The translations under genes and the position numbers were made by a program. From Butyrivibrio sp. (GTDB lineage: Bacteria > Bacillota > Clostridia > Lachnospirales > Lachnospiraceae): a stretch of DNA of 64,000 bases. Positions within the stretch are counted from its first letter, which is position 1, and every line of letters starts with the position of its first letter. The notes beneath the pieces are model-generated. The model saw nothing but the letters and a program-made list of their open reading frames with translations, was not told the origin of the DNA and did no database searches. Positions 41,657-50,097 of the stretch are shown here, in pieces. The stretch covers positions 24,764 to 88,763 of the forward strand of contig JAAVHB010000052.1 of assembly GCA_014799955.1 (NCBI GenBank). The letters run 5' to 3'.

Positions 41657-44071
41657 TTATGCTTTTTTAAGAACAACCGCGGTATACGAACCGCCCGCCG
41701 CAAAGCTTGTCACGAGTACGTTTTTGTACGACGATATATCCGTTTTAACGGCTTTTGCCGCTCCGTTCTCAAATACGAAAGCCTGCTGTTCGTGGTTAAG
41801 TCTTCCTGACAGCATGAGCGCCGCGTGCGCCGCGGAAAGTGTCGCCGCCGCCGCCCTCGACTCTCCGACTGTTGTTTTTACGCTGTGAACCGGCTTCTTT
41901 GCGCCGCCGAATACTCTTTCATAGGAATTCATCTCTATGGTATCAACCGTCTTATTTCCGTTTCCGAAGCCTACAACGGCATCAATATCCTCGACGGAAA
42001 TTCCGGCGTTCGCGCAGGCTTCCTTTATAGCGCGGTCAAGAGCCGCGTCCGAACCCGCGAGAGTTCCGACTGTCACCGACTCGTGAGTCATAGCGTATCC
42101 CGCAACCTCGGCGTACTTAACCGCTCCCCGCTTATCCGCGCTCTCGCCGCTCTCAAGCATTATGGAGGTGCTGCCCTCTCCGAGAACAAAGGAGCTTCCT
42201 TTAAGCGCATAAGGCGCATCGGCTCCGTCCTTTGAAAGATAGCCGAGCTTATCGTACAGAAGCCTCATTATCTCGGTATTTTCGTCCATTCCGCACGCCA
42301 TCATCATTTTCTCGGCTCCGTCGCGAACCGTGTTGTATGCGTAGCATATGCTCTGAAGTCCCGCCTGCATACCGTTCGTGAGCGTTACGTTCACGCCCTT
42401 TACGCCCGAATTTATCGAAAGATAGCCGCCTGCCGCGTTGTATACGGTATTGGGGAAAATAAATGCGCTGCCCGCGTGAAGTCCGTTCTTGATCAGACCC
42501 TCGTGGAAATTTATGATTTCGGTTGCGGGACCGTCCGCCGTTCCGACAATCATTCCTATATCGGTTTCGTTATCGGCGCTTACCGTCACTCCCGCGTTCT
42601 TAAGGCACGAGCGCCCCGACACGACCTGCGTCTGGCTGAGCTTGTCAAGCTTTCTGTAAAAAGCAAGCTTAATCTCATGCTCCTTGTAATCCTCGGCGCT
42701 TACATTGGCGGTCAGTGAATCGCCCTCCGCGCGCATGCCTTTGTCCGCCGCGTCGATATAAGCTTCAATGCTGTTTCCTACTGGGCTTACAAGCCCGAAG
42801 CCCGTGATAAATACGCGGTTATTTTCAAGGGGCTTGATATCCTTCGGCTCCTTCGCGAAAATAACGCTCGCGTTGTTTCCGCCGAAAGCAAAATTATTGG
42901 TCATGGCATACTTGATTTCATGCTCCTTTTTTACATTGGGAACAAAATCAAGCTTGCCCGCTTTTTCTTTGAGACTGTCAAGGTCCTCGTCTGAATATCC
43001 GATTGTGGGAGGCACGGTGTTGCTGCCTAAAGCCTTGATTGTGTAAATCGCCTCAACCGCTCCCGCAGCTCCGAGGCAATGACCTACCATCGATTTGGTA
43101 GAGTCAACGCAGGTGTTTTCGTTGTCGCCGAAAATATTCTGCATTGCCTGAATTTCGGTTGAATCGTTAAGCGGCGTTCCCGTCGCGTGTCCGTTTATAT
43201 AGTCAATATCCGAGGGCTTCATATCGCTGTTTGCAAGAGCCCACTTCATAGCGTTCATCTGTCCCTCGCTGTCGGGTCTGGGAGCCGTAATGTGATGAGC
43301 GTCGGAGCTTATTCCTCCTCCGAGCACGTCGCAGTAAATCTTTGCGCCGCGCGCCTTCGCGTGCTCATACGACTCGACGATAAGTACGCCCGCGCCTTCT
43401 CCTAGAGTTATTCCCTTGCTCTTGTTGTAGGGCGAGCAGGGGTCTGTATCAAGCGCATGAAGAGCCGTAAAGCCGCCGAACGCCAACGCCGAAAACGAAT
43501 CCGAGCCGCCGACAATAAACACGTCTCCGACACCCGCGCGTATAAGGTCGCAGGCGTACTCAATGCTTATCGTGCTTGCGGCGCAGGCATTGCCCACATT
43601 GGTAACGACGCCCTTTGCTCCGGCGATTTTAGCCACATTGTTCGCAATAACTCCGATGGACATTTTGATGATGTCGTCGGGATTGCCGCCCTCCGGATTC
43701 TCTTCTCTTTCGGTGAAAAATTTCTGAATGCTCACCGCGCCGCCCACGCAGCTTCCTATGATAACGCCCACTCTGTCGGCGTTATTTTCGTTAATCTCTA
43801 TACCTGAATCGGCAAGCGCCTCTCTGGCTGCCTTCACGCACAAAAGAGACACCCTGTCCATTTTGTCCGCGTCCTCGCCCGCATCAACATCGAAATGCTC
43901 CGCCGACTCGGCTCCCATATGAGCATAGCACTCACTCGTATCTATCGACCTTACTTCCTTGATTCCGGATACACCGTTAATACAGTTGTTCCAGCTTTCC
44001 TCCACGGTATTACCGATTGCGTTAATCATTCCGAGTCCGGTAATCACGCATCTTTTTTCATTATCTGCCAT
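41657..44071 (-). CDS. Ketosynthase-chain length factor fusion (KS-alpha/KS-beta)
   Basis: An 804-residue protein with two thiolase-fold ketosynthase units in tandem. The first (about 5-408) is a complete FabF-type enzyme: Cys163 in 'VGNACAAST', His295 in 'INGHATGTPL', Lys326 and His331 in 'TKSMVGHCLG'. The second (about 418-804) keeps the fold but not the chemistry. The Cys region reads 'LTNGMQAGLQ' with Gln569, like the GxQAG of type II polyketide chain length factors; the HGTxT motif is 'GNGNKT'; and the second His site reads 'KTTVGES'. It therefore looks like an active KS joined to a chain length factor, normally two separate proteins. GAGGT precedes the start. Confidence 0.88.
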   Translation of the reverse strand: MADNEKRCVITGLGMINAIGNTVEESWNNCINGVSGIKEVRSIDTSECYAHMGAESAEHFDVDAGEDADKMDRVSLLCVKAAREALADSGIEINENNADRVGVIIGSCVGGAVSIQKFFTEREENPEGGNPDDIIKMSIGVIANNVAKIAGAKGVVTNVGNACAASTISIEYACDLIRAGVGDVFIVGGSDSFSALAFGGFTALHALDTDPCSPYNKSKGITLGEGAGVLIVESYEHAKARGAKIYCDVLGGGISSDAHHITAPRPDSEGQMNAMKWALANSDMKPSDIDYINGHATGTPLNDSTEIQAMQNIFGDNENTCVDSTKSMVGHCLGAAGAVEAIYTIKALGSNTVPPTIGYSDEDLDSLKEKAGKLDFVPNVKKEHEIKYAMTNNFAFGGNNASVIFAKEPKDIKPLENNRVFITGFGLVSPVGNSIEAYIDAADKGMRAEGDSLTANVSAEDYKEHEIKLAFYRKLDKLSQTQVVSGRSCLKNAGVTVSADNETDIGMIVGTADGPATEIINFHEGLIKNGLHAGSAFIFPNTVYNAAGGYLSINSGVKGVNVTLTNGMQAGLQSICYAYNTVRDGAEKMMMACGMDENTEIMRLLYDKLGYLSKDGADAPYALKGSSFVLGEGSTSIMLESGESADKRGAVKYAEVAGYAMTHESVTVGTLAGSDAALDRAIKEACANAGISVEDIDAVVGFGNGNKTVDTIEMNSYERVFGGAKKPVHSVKTTVGESRAAAATLSAAHAALMLSGRLNHEQQAFVFENGAAKAVKTDISSYKNVLVTSFAAGGSYTAVVLKKA

Positions 44072-44097
44072 TATTTTTTACCTCGATATAGTCAAAC

Positions 44098-44214
44098 CCG
44101 CCGTATTCCGATACGGCGGCATTACTGCCGCGGGATACGGCTTTAAGCCTAACCTTGCCGTTCTGCCCCGTATACCCGCATGCCGGGCATAATTCCGTAC
44201 TTATGGAATTATGC
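44098..44214 (-). promoter_or_regulatory. Hairpin array between ACP and ketosynthase genes
   Basis: A 10-bp stem GCATAATTCC/GGAATTATGC (44187-44214) includes the ACP stop codon. Further on, CCGCCGTA/TACGGCGG (44098-44119) and GCGGCA/TGCCGC (44116-44131) overlap and cannot form together. Such folds could set different levels of ACP and ketosynthase. Confidence 0.5.
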
Positions 44215-44463
44215 CTCCAAATGCTCCATAACATACTTGCTGAGAGCCTCAATGTTAAAAAAGTTCTCTCTTGCAACGCCTGTCATCTGTACGCCGAACT
44301 CCTGGTCGATTCCGGCAATGATTTCAAGTGAGTCGATTGAATCAAGCCCTATTCCGTCTCCGAAAAGCTCGATTTCATAATCAAGTTCCTCAGCGGGAAT
44401 TCTGAGATTCTCCACAAGGATTCCTTTAATCTTCTCTGCGATTTCTGTCTGCTTTGCGTCCAT
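44209..44463 (-). CDS. Acyl carrier protein (first of two)
   Basis: An 84-residue acidic four-helix carrier. The phosphopantetheine Ser is in 'GIGLDSIDSLEIIAGI', which resembles carrier proteins of polyketide or specialised lipid systems as much as AcpP. It lies between the ligase and ketosynthase genes and would hold the growing chain. A second ACP gene is at 48454-48687. No phosphopantetheinyl transferase gene is in the window. GGAG lies about eight bases before the ATG. Confidence 0.92.
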   Translation of the reverse strand: MDAKQTEIAEKIKGILVENLRIPAEELDYEIELFGDGIGLDSIDSLEIIAGIDQEFGVQMTGVARENFFNIEALSKYVMEHLEA

Positions 44464-44511
44464 CTTTTTAACTCTCCTTAAAAAATTTATATAGATCAGC
44501 CTTTGCTGTTT

Positions 44512-46032
44512 CTACCATATAATATTAAAATACCTGTCTTTTTGCGTGCGGTCAAGTGGTTCGTAATTCACAACCGTCTTTGTCACCATTTTGTAGGAGG
44601 GGAGCTTTTCGCTTTCCGTCCTCACCCTTGCCTTAATATCCGCTTCGATTTCCTTTGCGTCCATTCCTGCGTAATAGTCCGTATCCGGCTTGATTTCGGC
44701 GGCTAAAAGCGGCCTGCCCCTGAGTTCGTCCTCCCTTATCAGGCAGTCCTCAACTCCGGGGAGTTTTCCGAAATACCGTTCAAGCTCTTCGGGAGAAATA
44801 TTTTCGCCGTTGGGAAGAATAATAAGGTTCTTGCGCAGTCCCGTTATATGAAGGAAGCCCCCGTCATCAAACTCGCCCAAATCTCCGGTCTTTAACCAAC
44901 CGTCCTCGGTGAAAACCTCGCGGGTCCTTTCGGGATCGTTGTAATATCCCTTCATCACCACGTCTCCCTTAACCTGTATCTCTCCTTCTATTATGCGCAC
45001 TTCGGTTCCCGGATAAACCTTTCCGATTGAATCGGGAATCCTGTCGGTATCGACATTGCCCGTGACGATATTCGACGCCTCCGTGAGCCCGTAGCCCGAG
45101 AAAAGCGTTATTCCCAAATCGCCCGCCATCTTTATAAGCTTCGGCTGCACATAAGCGCCGCCGCAGATAATCGTTTCGATTCCCGCCAGAAAATCCTTTC
45201 CCTTTATCCTCGCAACCGAAAGAACCATTTCGGCAAGTCCCGGAACAAGAGTAAGAATCGTAGGCTTCATCTTGGGTATGTCAAAAACAATATTGCTCAT
45301 ATCCTCGCAGGCGTATACAAGCGCGCCCGTATATATGCAGGTCAGAAGACCGCGAATCGCCCCGAACACATGGGACAGCGGCAAAATCGCTACAGTACGC
45401 TGGCCAAATGGCTTACCCGGCACAAAAAGCCCGTTGTGCGCCGCTCTCATAATCGCCCTGTGGGAAAGCATAGCCCCGTAGGGGTTCCCCGCGTCGTTAC
45501 TGACGGAAAAGCAGATTACCGCCGTATCCTCCGGCGAAACATCCGCCATGGGCGCCGCTTTGTCCGAGGTTTCCTTTATATCGTATATCCGCGTTCCCGC
45601 CTCGGAGGTTACCTCAGCAAACTCGGGATTTATAAAAATCGCCTTGATGTCGAATTTGGCGACTATCCTGCGGATTTCATCTCTGCCGAGCGCGTTTGGC
45701 GCGGCGGGAAGCATAATCACGGTACAGCCTGCTGTCGGAATCGCCATATACAGCTCCATAGCCGAAAGACCGTTGGGCGCAAGAACCGCTATGTTGTCGC
45801 CCTTTTTAAAGCCCTGCGAATATATGAAGTCACGCCTTGCCGCGATTCTGTCATAAAGCTCGCGGTAGGTCACGGTATTTACCATATCGCTGATTGCCGG
45901 ACAGTCCGCGAATTTCTCTCGGCAGTTCTCCAGCAGTTCGCAGAAGGTACCGTACAGAGGTAGCTTCTCCAAATCCTCCGGTGCGATAAGTCTTTCAAAA
46001 TATTCTTTTTGCTCTGACGAATAATTAACCAT
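44512..46032 (-). CDS. AMP-dependent acyl-CoA/ACP ligase-like protein
   Basis: A protein of 506 residues of the ANL adenylating family. Core motifs are 'LFSGYGLTEASN', 'GWLKTGDLGEFDDGGFLHIT' with the hinge 'GLRKNLIILPNGENISPEEL', and a C-terminal Lys in 'LDRTQKDRY'. The phosphate-binding loop is unusual: 'FSVSNDAGNPYGAMLSH' where most have TSGTTGxPKG. It probably activates a starter or free acid and loads it on an ACP of this cluster. The ATG at 46032 overlaps the acyltransferase stop; the longer frame to 46068 is rejected because it lies within that gene. Confidence 0.87.
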   Translation of the reverse strand: MVNYSSEQKEYFERLIAPEDLEKLPLYGTFCELLENCREKFADCPAISDMVNTVTYRELYDRIAARRDFIYSQGFKKGDNIAVLAPNGLSAMELYMAIPTAGCTVIMLPAAPNALGRDEIRRIVAKFDIKAIFINPEFAEVTSEAGTRIYDIKETSDKAAPMADVSPEDTAVICFSVSNDAGNPYGAMLSHRAIMRAAHNGLFVPGKPFGQRTVAILPLSHVFGAIRGLLTCIYTGALVYACEDMSNIVFDIPKMKPTILTLVPGLAEMVLSVARIKGKDFLAGIETIICGGAYVQPKLIKMAGDLGITLFSGYGLTEASNIVTGNVDTDRIPDSIGKVYPGTEVRIIEGEIQVKGDVVMKGYYNDPERTREVFTEDGWLKTGDLGEFDDGGFLHITGLRKNLIILPNGENISPEELERYFGKLPGVEDCLIREDELRGRPLLAAEIKPDTDYYAGMDAKEIEADIKARVRTESEKLPSYKMVTKTVVNYEPLDRTQKDRYFNIIW

Positions 46033-46780
46033 TGTTTTTCTCTCTCGCGTTTTGCCTGCGAGCCGCAAGCTCGTAATCTATTTTTTTCTGGATAAGCTCC
46101 TTAACCATGGCGCTTATCTCGGGTTTTTTCATATCCTTATACTCCTCATACGGAATAGGCGGGAGCACATGCATATAAGTAACGACTTTTTTGAACGAAT
46201 TGCCGTTCAAGGCCTTGTAGGAATCTATAATCACCACCGGAACAATGGGACTCTGGGATTCCAGCGAGCAACGGAAGCAGCCGGAATTAAACGGCTGTAA
46301 GGTATTTTTGTTGTCGCCCCATTTGCCCTCCGGGAAAATAAGATAGCGTCTTCCTTCTCTGACCTCCGCCGCAAGCTCTTTCAGCGTCGCGAGCATCTGA
46401 CGGGGATTTTTAAAATCAAGTCTTTTGCCTCCCACGAGGTCGATTACCTGCTTTGCGAGTATTTTCTCGGACTGGTTCTTTTCCATAAGAACCGAGCAAG
46501 GCTCCTTGTGATTAAGCATTATTCCGAGCGCGTCGTACTTGCCCTGATGGTTGGCGTACATTATGTAACCGCCCTCCTTCGGGAGGTTCTCAAGCCCGTA
46601 AACCTTGGTGGTCGCGCGTCCGCGCCTTCTCATATGCTCCATAATGTGCTGAGCCATTCGGTAGCGCTCCTCCTCGGTGTATTCCTCCGGACGGTTCATC
46701 ACCTTCTTGCACTTGAACACCGTTTTCGTTACAAACAGCGGGCTCGAAAGCGCCACATAATAAAACCTCAGCATTCCCAT
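46025..46780 (-). CDS. Lysophosphatidic-acid-type acyltransferase (PlsC family)
   Basis: A 251-residue acyltransferase. The catalytic HX4D lies in 'ANHQGKYDALG' and the glycerophosphate-binding 'IFPEGKWG' (usually FPEGTRS) follows. A hydrophobic N-terminal segment ('MLRFYYVALSSPLFVTK') may lie on the membrane. It would move the cluster's acyl chain to a glycerol or other hydroxyl. It is one of two PlsC-like genes in the run. Its end overlaps the ligase start. Confidence 0.9.
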   Translation of the reverse strand: MGMLRFYYVALSSPLFVTKTVFKCKKVMNRPEEYTEEERYRMAQHIMEHMRRRGRATTKVYGLENLPKEGGYIMYANHQGKYDALGIMLNHKEPCSVLMEKNQSEKILAKQVIDLVGGKRLDFKNPRQMLATLKELAAEVREGRRYLIFPEGKWGDNKNTLQPFNSGCFRCSLESQSPIVPVVIIDSYKALNGNSFKKVVTYMHVLPPIPYEEYKDMKKPEISAMVKELIQKKIDYELAARRQNAREKNNG

Positions 46781-46813
46781 ATTCTTAACCTTCCTGTCCT
46801 TCGTTAATTTTGC

Positions 46814-47533
46814 TTACTGCGGATAATCCTCCCAGTAGCCCGTCATCATCTTTTCAACCGCTCTCACCGGGATCAAAGGCGCGCATACCGCGTCATGTGT
46901 TTTCTCACAGATTGCGCCGTTTTCCGCAAACTCCGCACCCGCAGCCCTGACCTTTCTGAGATAATTCTTAAGTATTGCGTCCATTTTGTCGAGCATAAGA
47001 ATCTCTCCCTGCGGGCAGAATACCGTGGTATAATTGCCCGGTCCGCATATAAGGTCAAATTCCTTCGTCACCGCGTCATACACAATGTCGGTGGAGGCGT
47101 GCGCACATGAGGACACAAGCACAAGCTTCTTGCCGCTCAAATCATATCTGAAATCCATTATTATCGGATTATCCTCGGTCGCCAGTCTGCCCTTATAGGG
47201 CATTTTCAGGGGCAAAAGCCTGTCAAGCATTGTTTTCATCTTGGAGGACACCCCGAAAAAATACAGCGGAAAGCTCAGGATTATCACATCGCTTTCAATA
47301 ATTTTGCGGCGCACCGTTCCCATATCATCCTTGATTGCGCATTGCCCCGGAGTAACCTTCCAGCAGCAGAAACAGCCTGTGCAGTGATTTATGTCAAGAC
47401 CGTCAAGCCTGAGCTCCTCGATTTCGCAGTCCGACGCCTCGCGCATTCCGTCCGCAAAGCTTCTCGCCACCATCATTGAATGGCTTGCGTCTCCCTTAAG
47501 GCTGCCGTTTATAATAAGCGTTTTCATACTCAT
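46814..47533 (-). CDS. NAD(P)H-dependent flavin reductase (flavodoxin-like fold)
   Basis: A 239-residue FMN-dependent oxidoreductase of the NADPH-dependent FMN reductase/flavodoxin-like group. The FMN loop is 'LIINGSLKGDASHSMMVARS', followed by 'CTGCFCCWKVTPGQCAIKDD' with several Cys residues and 'VIILSFPLYFFGVSSKMKTM', characteristic of the family. Its place within the lipid cluster suggests a redox step on the product, though such genes are also common as general reductases. The start overlaps the patatin stop by four bases. Confidence 0.87.
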   Translation of the reverse strand: MSMKTLIINGSLKGDASHSMMVARSFADGMREASDCEIEELRLDGLDINHCTGCFCCWKVTPGQCAIKDDMGTVRRKIIESDVIILSFPLYFFGVSSKMKTMLDRLLPLKMPYKGRLATEDNPIIMDFRYDLSGKKLVLVSSCAHASTDIVYDAVTKEFDLICGPGNYTTVFCPQGEILMLDKMDAILKNYLRKVRAAGAEFAENGAICEKTHDAVCAPLIPVRAVEKMMTGYWEDYPQ

Positions 47534-48420
47534 GCGGGACCTCCGCTTACCTTCAGGACTTCGCTTCCGTCGGATAAAAATTCCATAAGTTTGTCAAGAT
47601 TTTTCTCGGCGACGCTCCTTCCGTTCCGGTAGAACGCTTCAACCTTCTCGTCCTTCTGCTCGAATTTATGTATGCACTCCATATCGGGGCGAAGCACCAG
47701 CGCCATACCTTCCTTCTCAAGCTGCTTAAGCTTCTTGAGCTGTCTTTTATATACGCTTGTTCTTTTGAGAAGCGCCTCGTAAAACAGCGGATACCTGCGC
47801 TTATATCTCATTTTCAGGATACCTTTAAGCTTACCGTAATCCGTGGGCGATTCCATGCTGTTTTTCGTCATTATCACTATCAGCTTACCGCAGCCCTTCT
47901 GGATTGCGCGCTCTATAGGAATCGAATCGCATATACTTCCGTCCAGATAATGATAATCGCCTATTTTGACGGGCGCGCACATAATGGGAACCGAGCAGGA
48001 CGCCTTGCAGAGATTCAGAAGCTTTTCAATGTCCTTTCTCTCGTCAAAATATTCAGCCTTACCCGTTTCACAATTGGTCACGACCACTTCGTTTTCAATC
48101 TTACATCTGTGAAATTCGTCAAAATCATACGGAAACTGATTGTAAGGGTACTCATGAAACATCATGTCAAGATTAAGGAATCTCCCGTGCCTGAGTATAT
48201 GCTTTATGCCGAAATAATTCTGTCTGTGGTCTTTCGGTTTGATTACGTTGCGGGTTCTGCCCTGCTGTCCCGAAAGATAGCCCATCGCGTTGCCCGCTCC
48301 CGCGGACACCCCGACCACATAATCGCATTTTATTTTATTTTCCATAAGGACGTCCAGAACCCCAGCGGTAAAAACACCTCTGAAGGCTCCTCCCTCCAAT
48401 ACCAAACCTGTCTTAGTCAT
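47530..48420 (-). CDS. Patatin-like phospholipase
   Basis: A 296-residue serine lipase of the patatin/RssA group. Oxyanion 'LEGGAFRGVFTAGVLDVL', nucleophile Ser in 'VVGVSAGAGNAMGY', and the Asp of the dyad in 'YLDGSICDSIPIE'. The C-terminal part is basic and rich in Arg/Lys, suiting contact with membranes. AAGGAG lies before the ATG at 48420. In this operon it may release or remodel acyl chains between phospholipid and the PlsC-type enzymes. Confidence 0.9.
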   Translation of the reverse strand: MTKTGLVLEGGAFRGVFTAGVLDVLMENKIKCDYVVGVSAGAGNAMGYLSGQQGRTRNVIKPKDHRQNYFGIKHILRHGRFLNLDMMFHEYPYNQFPYDFDEFHRCKIENEVVVTNCETGKAEYFDERKDIEKLLNLCKASCSVPIMCAPVKIGDYHYLDGSICDSIPIERAIQKGCGKLIVIMTKNSMESPTDYGKLKGILKMRYKRRYPLFYEALLKRTSVYKRQLKKLKQLEKEGMALVLRPDMECIHKFEQKDEKVEAFYRNGRSVAEKNLDKLMEFLSDGSEVLKVSGGPA

Positions 48421-48453
48421 ATATTCTCCTTGCGCCGCCAAAAAGCGTGAACG

Positions 48454-48687
48454 CTATTTCTGTCCCGTCTTTTCTTCTATGTAGGCACATACGTCTTTAA
48501 CCGTTTTAAGCTCCTCGGCTCCCTCGAACTTGATATCGTATTCATCCTCAATCGACACCGCGAGAAGCATCATCGTGAGCGAATTAAGCCCCAAATCCTC
48601 GGTAAGCGAGCTTTCCATACTAATTTCCGAAGAATCCACCTCCGGAATCACGTTTCCGAATATCTCCAAAAGCTTATCGTAAATCAT
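48454..48687 (-). CDS. Acyl carrier protein (second)
   Basis: A 77-residue acyl carrier protein. The modified Ser is in 'TEDLGLNSLTMMLLAVSIED' (DLGLNSL instead of the usual DLGADSL). It is the second ACP of the cluster and starts one base after the acyltransferase stop. The two ACPs differ around the Ser, so they may serve different steps, such as starter loading and chain extension. Confidence 0.92.
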   Translation of the reverse strand: MIYDKLLEIFGNVIPEVDSSEISMESSLTEDLGLNSLTMMLLAVSIEDEYDIKFEGAEELKTVKDVCAYIEEKTGQK

Positions 48688-48688
48688 T

Positions 48689-49324
48689 TTAAAGTTCCTC
48701 CTTAATCTTATGCTTAAGTTCTATAACAATTTGTCTGAAGCGTTCACTTTCTTTTTCAAGGTAATCGGGCTTAAGTCCCTTGCCCTCCGGCGTAAGCTCT
48801 ATCGGCTCTCCGATTAACATTTTCTGTCTTTTGCCGAAAATAACCTTGTAGTCCCCGTCAACGGCATACGGGACAATTTTCGCCTTTGTCATCACCGCCA
48901 GCATCACAAAGCCCGACTTGAATTCCCTAGGCTCCTCTTCCTTGCCTGTGCGTCCCTCTGGATAAATAATGACCGATTCGCCGTTTTTCATCGCCGCGGA
49001 CGAAAGCCTCAGCCAGCCCGTGTCAAGACCGTATCTGTCCATTGGAATACATCTGTTGTTTTTGAGAAACCAGTTGAATTTCGGTTTCTCGTACCAGTCC
49101 TTCGCCACAAGTATGCAGCCCTTGCCCGGCGCGAAAACCACCGACGTAAGCAGACCGTCCATATGGCTCGTATGATTGCCGACAAAAATCACCGGCTCAC
49201 CGTACTTGCATTTTTTCCTGTTTTTGTCTATGTATCTGACCTTCGGTCTGAAGCCTATCCTCACGAAAGCCGTCATAAGCCCGCGGCCCGCCTTCGCCGC
49301 CGCTTTCTGCAAAAAATCAAGCAT
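48689..49324 (-). CDS. PlsC family acyltransferase
   Basis: A 211-residue 1-acylglycerol-3-phosphate acyltransferase-like protein. The HX4D motif is in 'VGNHTSHMDGLLTS' and the substrate motif 'IIYPEGRTGKEEEP' follows. AAGGAG lies nine bases before the ATG at 49324; the ATG at 49333 overlaps that site. It starts 15 bases after the MntP-like gene, so it belongs to the same run. The acyl donor is probably one of the cluster's ACPs; that is inference. Confidence 0.91.
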   Translation of the reverse strand: MLDFLQKAAAKAGRGLMTAFVRIGFRPKVRYIDKNRKKCKYGEPVIFVGNHTSHMDGLLTSVVFAPGKGCILVAKDWYEKPKFNWFLKNNRCIPMDRYGLDTGWLRLSSAAMKNGESVIIYPEGRTGKEEEPREFKSGFVMLAVMTKAKIVPYAVDGDYKVIFGKRQKMLIGEPIELTPEGKGLKPDYLEKESERFRQIVIELKHKIKEEL

Positions 49325-49338
49325 TCCAAGCATCTCCT

Positions 49339-49923
49339 TTAACCGTGTAACTGCCAGCCTATATACTGCGTCACCGTAAGCAGTCCCGCAATCACTAAAA
49401 GAATCCCGCCGCTCCAGTAAACTCTTTTGTCAAGCTCTCCGTTACGGTATCCTACATAAACTCCCGCAATCACGATGCCGATTGTAAGTATGCATATTAT
49501 GCTGCACATATAAACGGGATTCAGCATCAGAAAGCCGCACGCAATCCCTGCAAAAAGAGTATATATGCTTGTGCTGGACGCGATTCCGCAGGTTTTCCTG
49601 AAATCAATGTCCGAGCGCACCTCCGGTATGGCTTTCTTAAAATATATGAGAAAAAGCTTGATGCCGCCAAGAACAATCAGTATGAAAGCGGAGAGAACAC
49701 TCCACACCATCTGCACCCCCTCGGACATTTTCTCAATATGCGGAAGGGTCGCGATTCCGTAGCCGATTGCCATTGCGACCACCTGCCACGCGCACACCAT
49801 GAGGCACATGAGAACTATTCCTCTCGCCTTTACGCTGCCCAGCACCGAGCCCTGCGAAACGGCAATGCCGAACACGTCAAACGCCAGCCCGAAGCCTATA
49901 AGTAAAATCATTATGATATCCAT
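49339..49923 (-). CDS. MntP/YtaF-like cation efflux membrane protein
   Basis: A 194-residue protein with about six membrane helices. The first helix has 'GFGLAFDVFGIAVSQGSVLG', matching the MntP pattern with the essential Asp, and helix 3 ends 'LIVLGGIKLFLIYFKKA'. MntP relatives export manganese. It is the first gene of the lipid-cluster run by spacing. Its connection to lipid synthesis is unclear, and no yybP-ykoY manganese riboswitch is recognisable upstream. Confidence 0.82.
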   Translation of the reverse strand: MDIIMILLIGFGLAFDVFGIAVSQGSVLGSVKARGIVLMCLMVCAWQVVAMAIGYGIATLPHIEKMSEGVQMVWSVLSAFILIVLGGIKLFLIYFKKAIPEVRSDIDFRKTCGIASSTSIYTLFAGIACGFLMLNPVYMCSIICILTIGIVIAGVYVGYRNGELDKRVYWSGGILLVIAGLLTVTQYIGWQLHG

Positions 49924-49940
49924 TCAATCAAAGCCTTTCA

Positions 49941-49984
49941 TTCAGGAGTTTGTAAACACTTCTTCCTTGAATTACACTCCTGAA
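49941..49984 (-). promoter_or_regulatory. Long-loop hairpin before the MntP-like gene
   Basis: TTCAGGAGT and ACTCCTGAA form a perfect 9-bp stem with a 26-base loop, ending about 18 bases before the start codon. No clear sigma-A promoter is seen nearby. Confidence 0.4.
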
Positions 49985-49991
49985 TTTTATT

Positions 49992-50048
49992 AAAAAAAAT
50001 ACACAAAATCCATATACAAATTGAATTTCGTGTATTTTCCGACTACAA
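49992..50048 (-). terminator. Second terminator between tetR and the lipid-cluster run
   Basis: On the minus strand AAAATACAC pairs with GTGTATTTT and a run of Ts continues. Together with the one at 50063-50097 it isolates the downstream operon. Confidence 0.6.
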
Positions 50049-50062
50049 TTTCGCCAAAATGT

Positions 50063-50097
50063 AAAAAGCGACTACATTTTTGTCAAAATGTAGCCGC
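50063..50097 (-). terminator. Terminator of the tetR gene
   Basis: Stem GCG-CTACATTTT / AAAATGTAG-CGC with one mismatch, followed on the minus strand by TTTTT. It starts at the tetR stop codon. Confidence 0.8.

Noticed and set aside
37893-44463. Ordinary primary FASII operon
   Set aside because: There is no fabH, enoyl reductase, biotin carboxylase or biotin carrier, and the ketosynthase is a KS-CLF fusion surrounded by ligase, acyltransferase and patatin genes.
49924-49991. yybP-ykoY manganese riboswitch before the MntP-like gene
   Set aside because: The region is too short and lacks the conserved loops; only a single long-loop hairpin is present.
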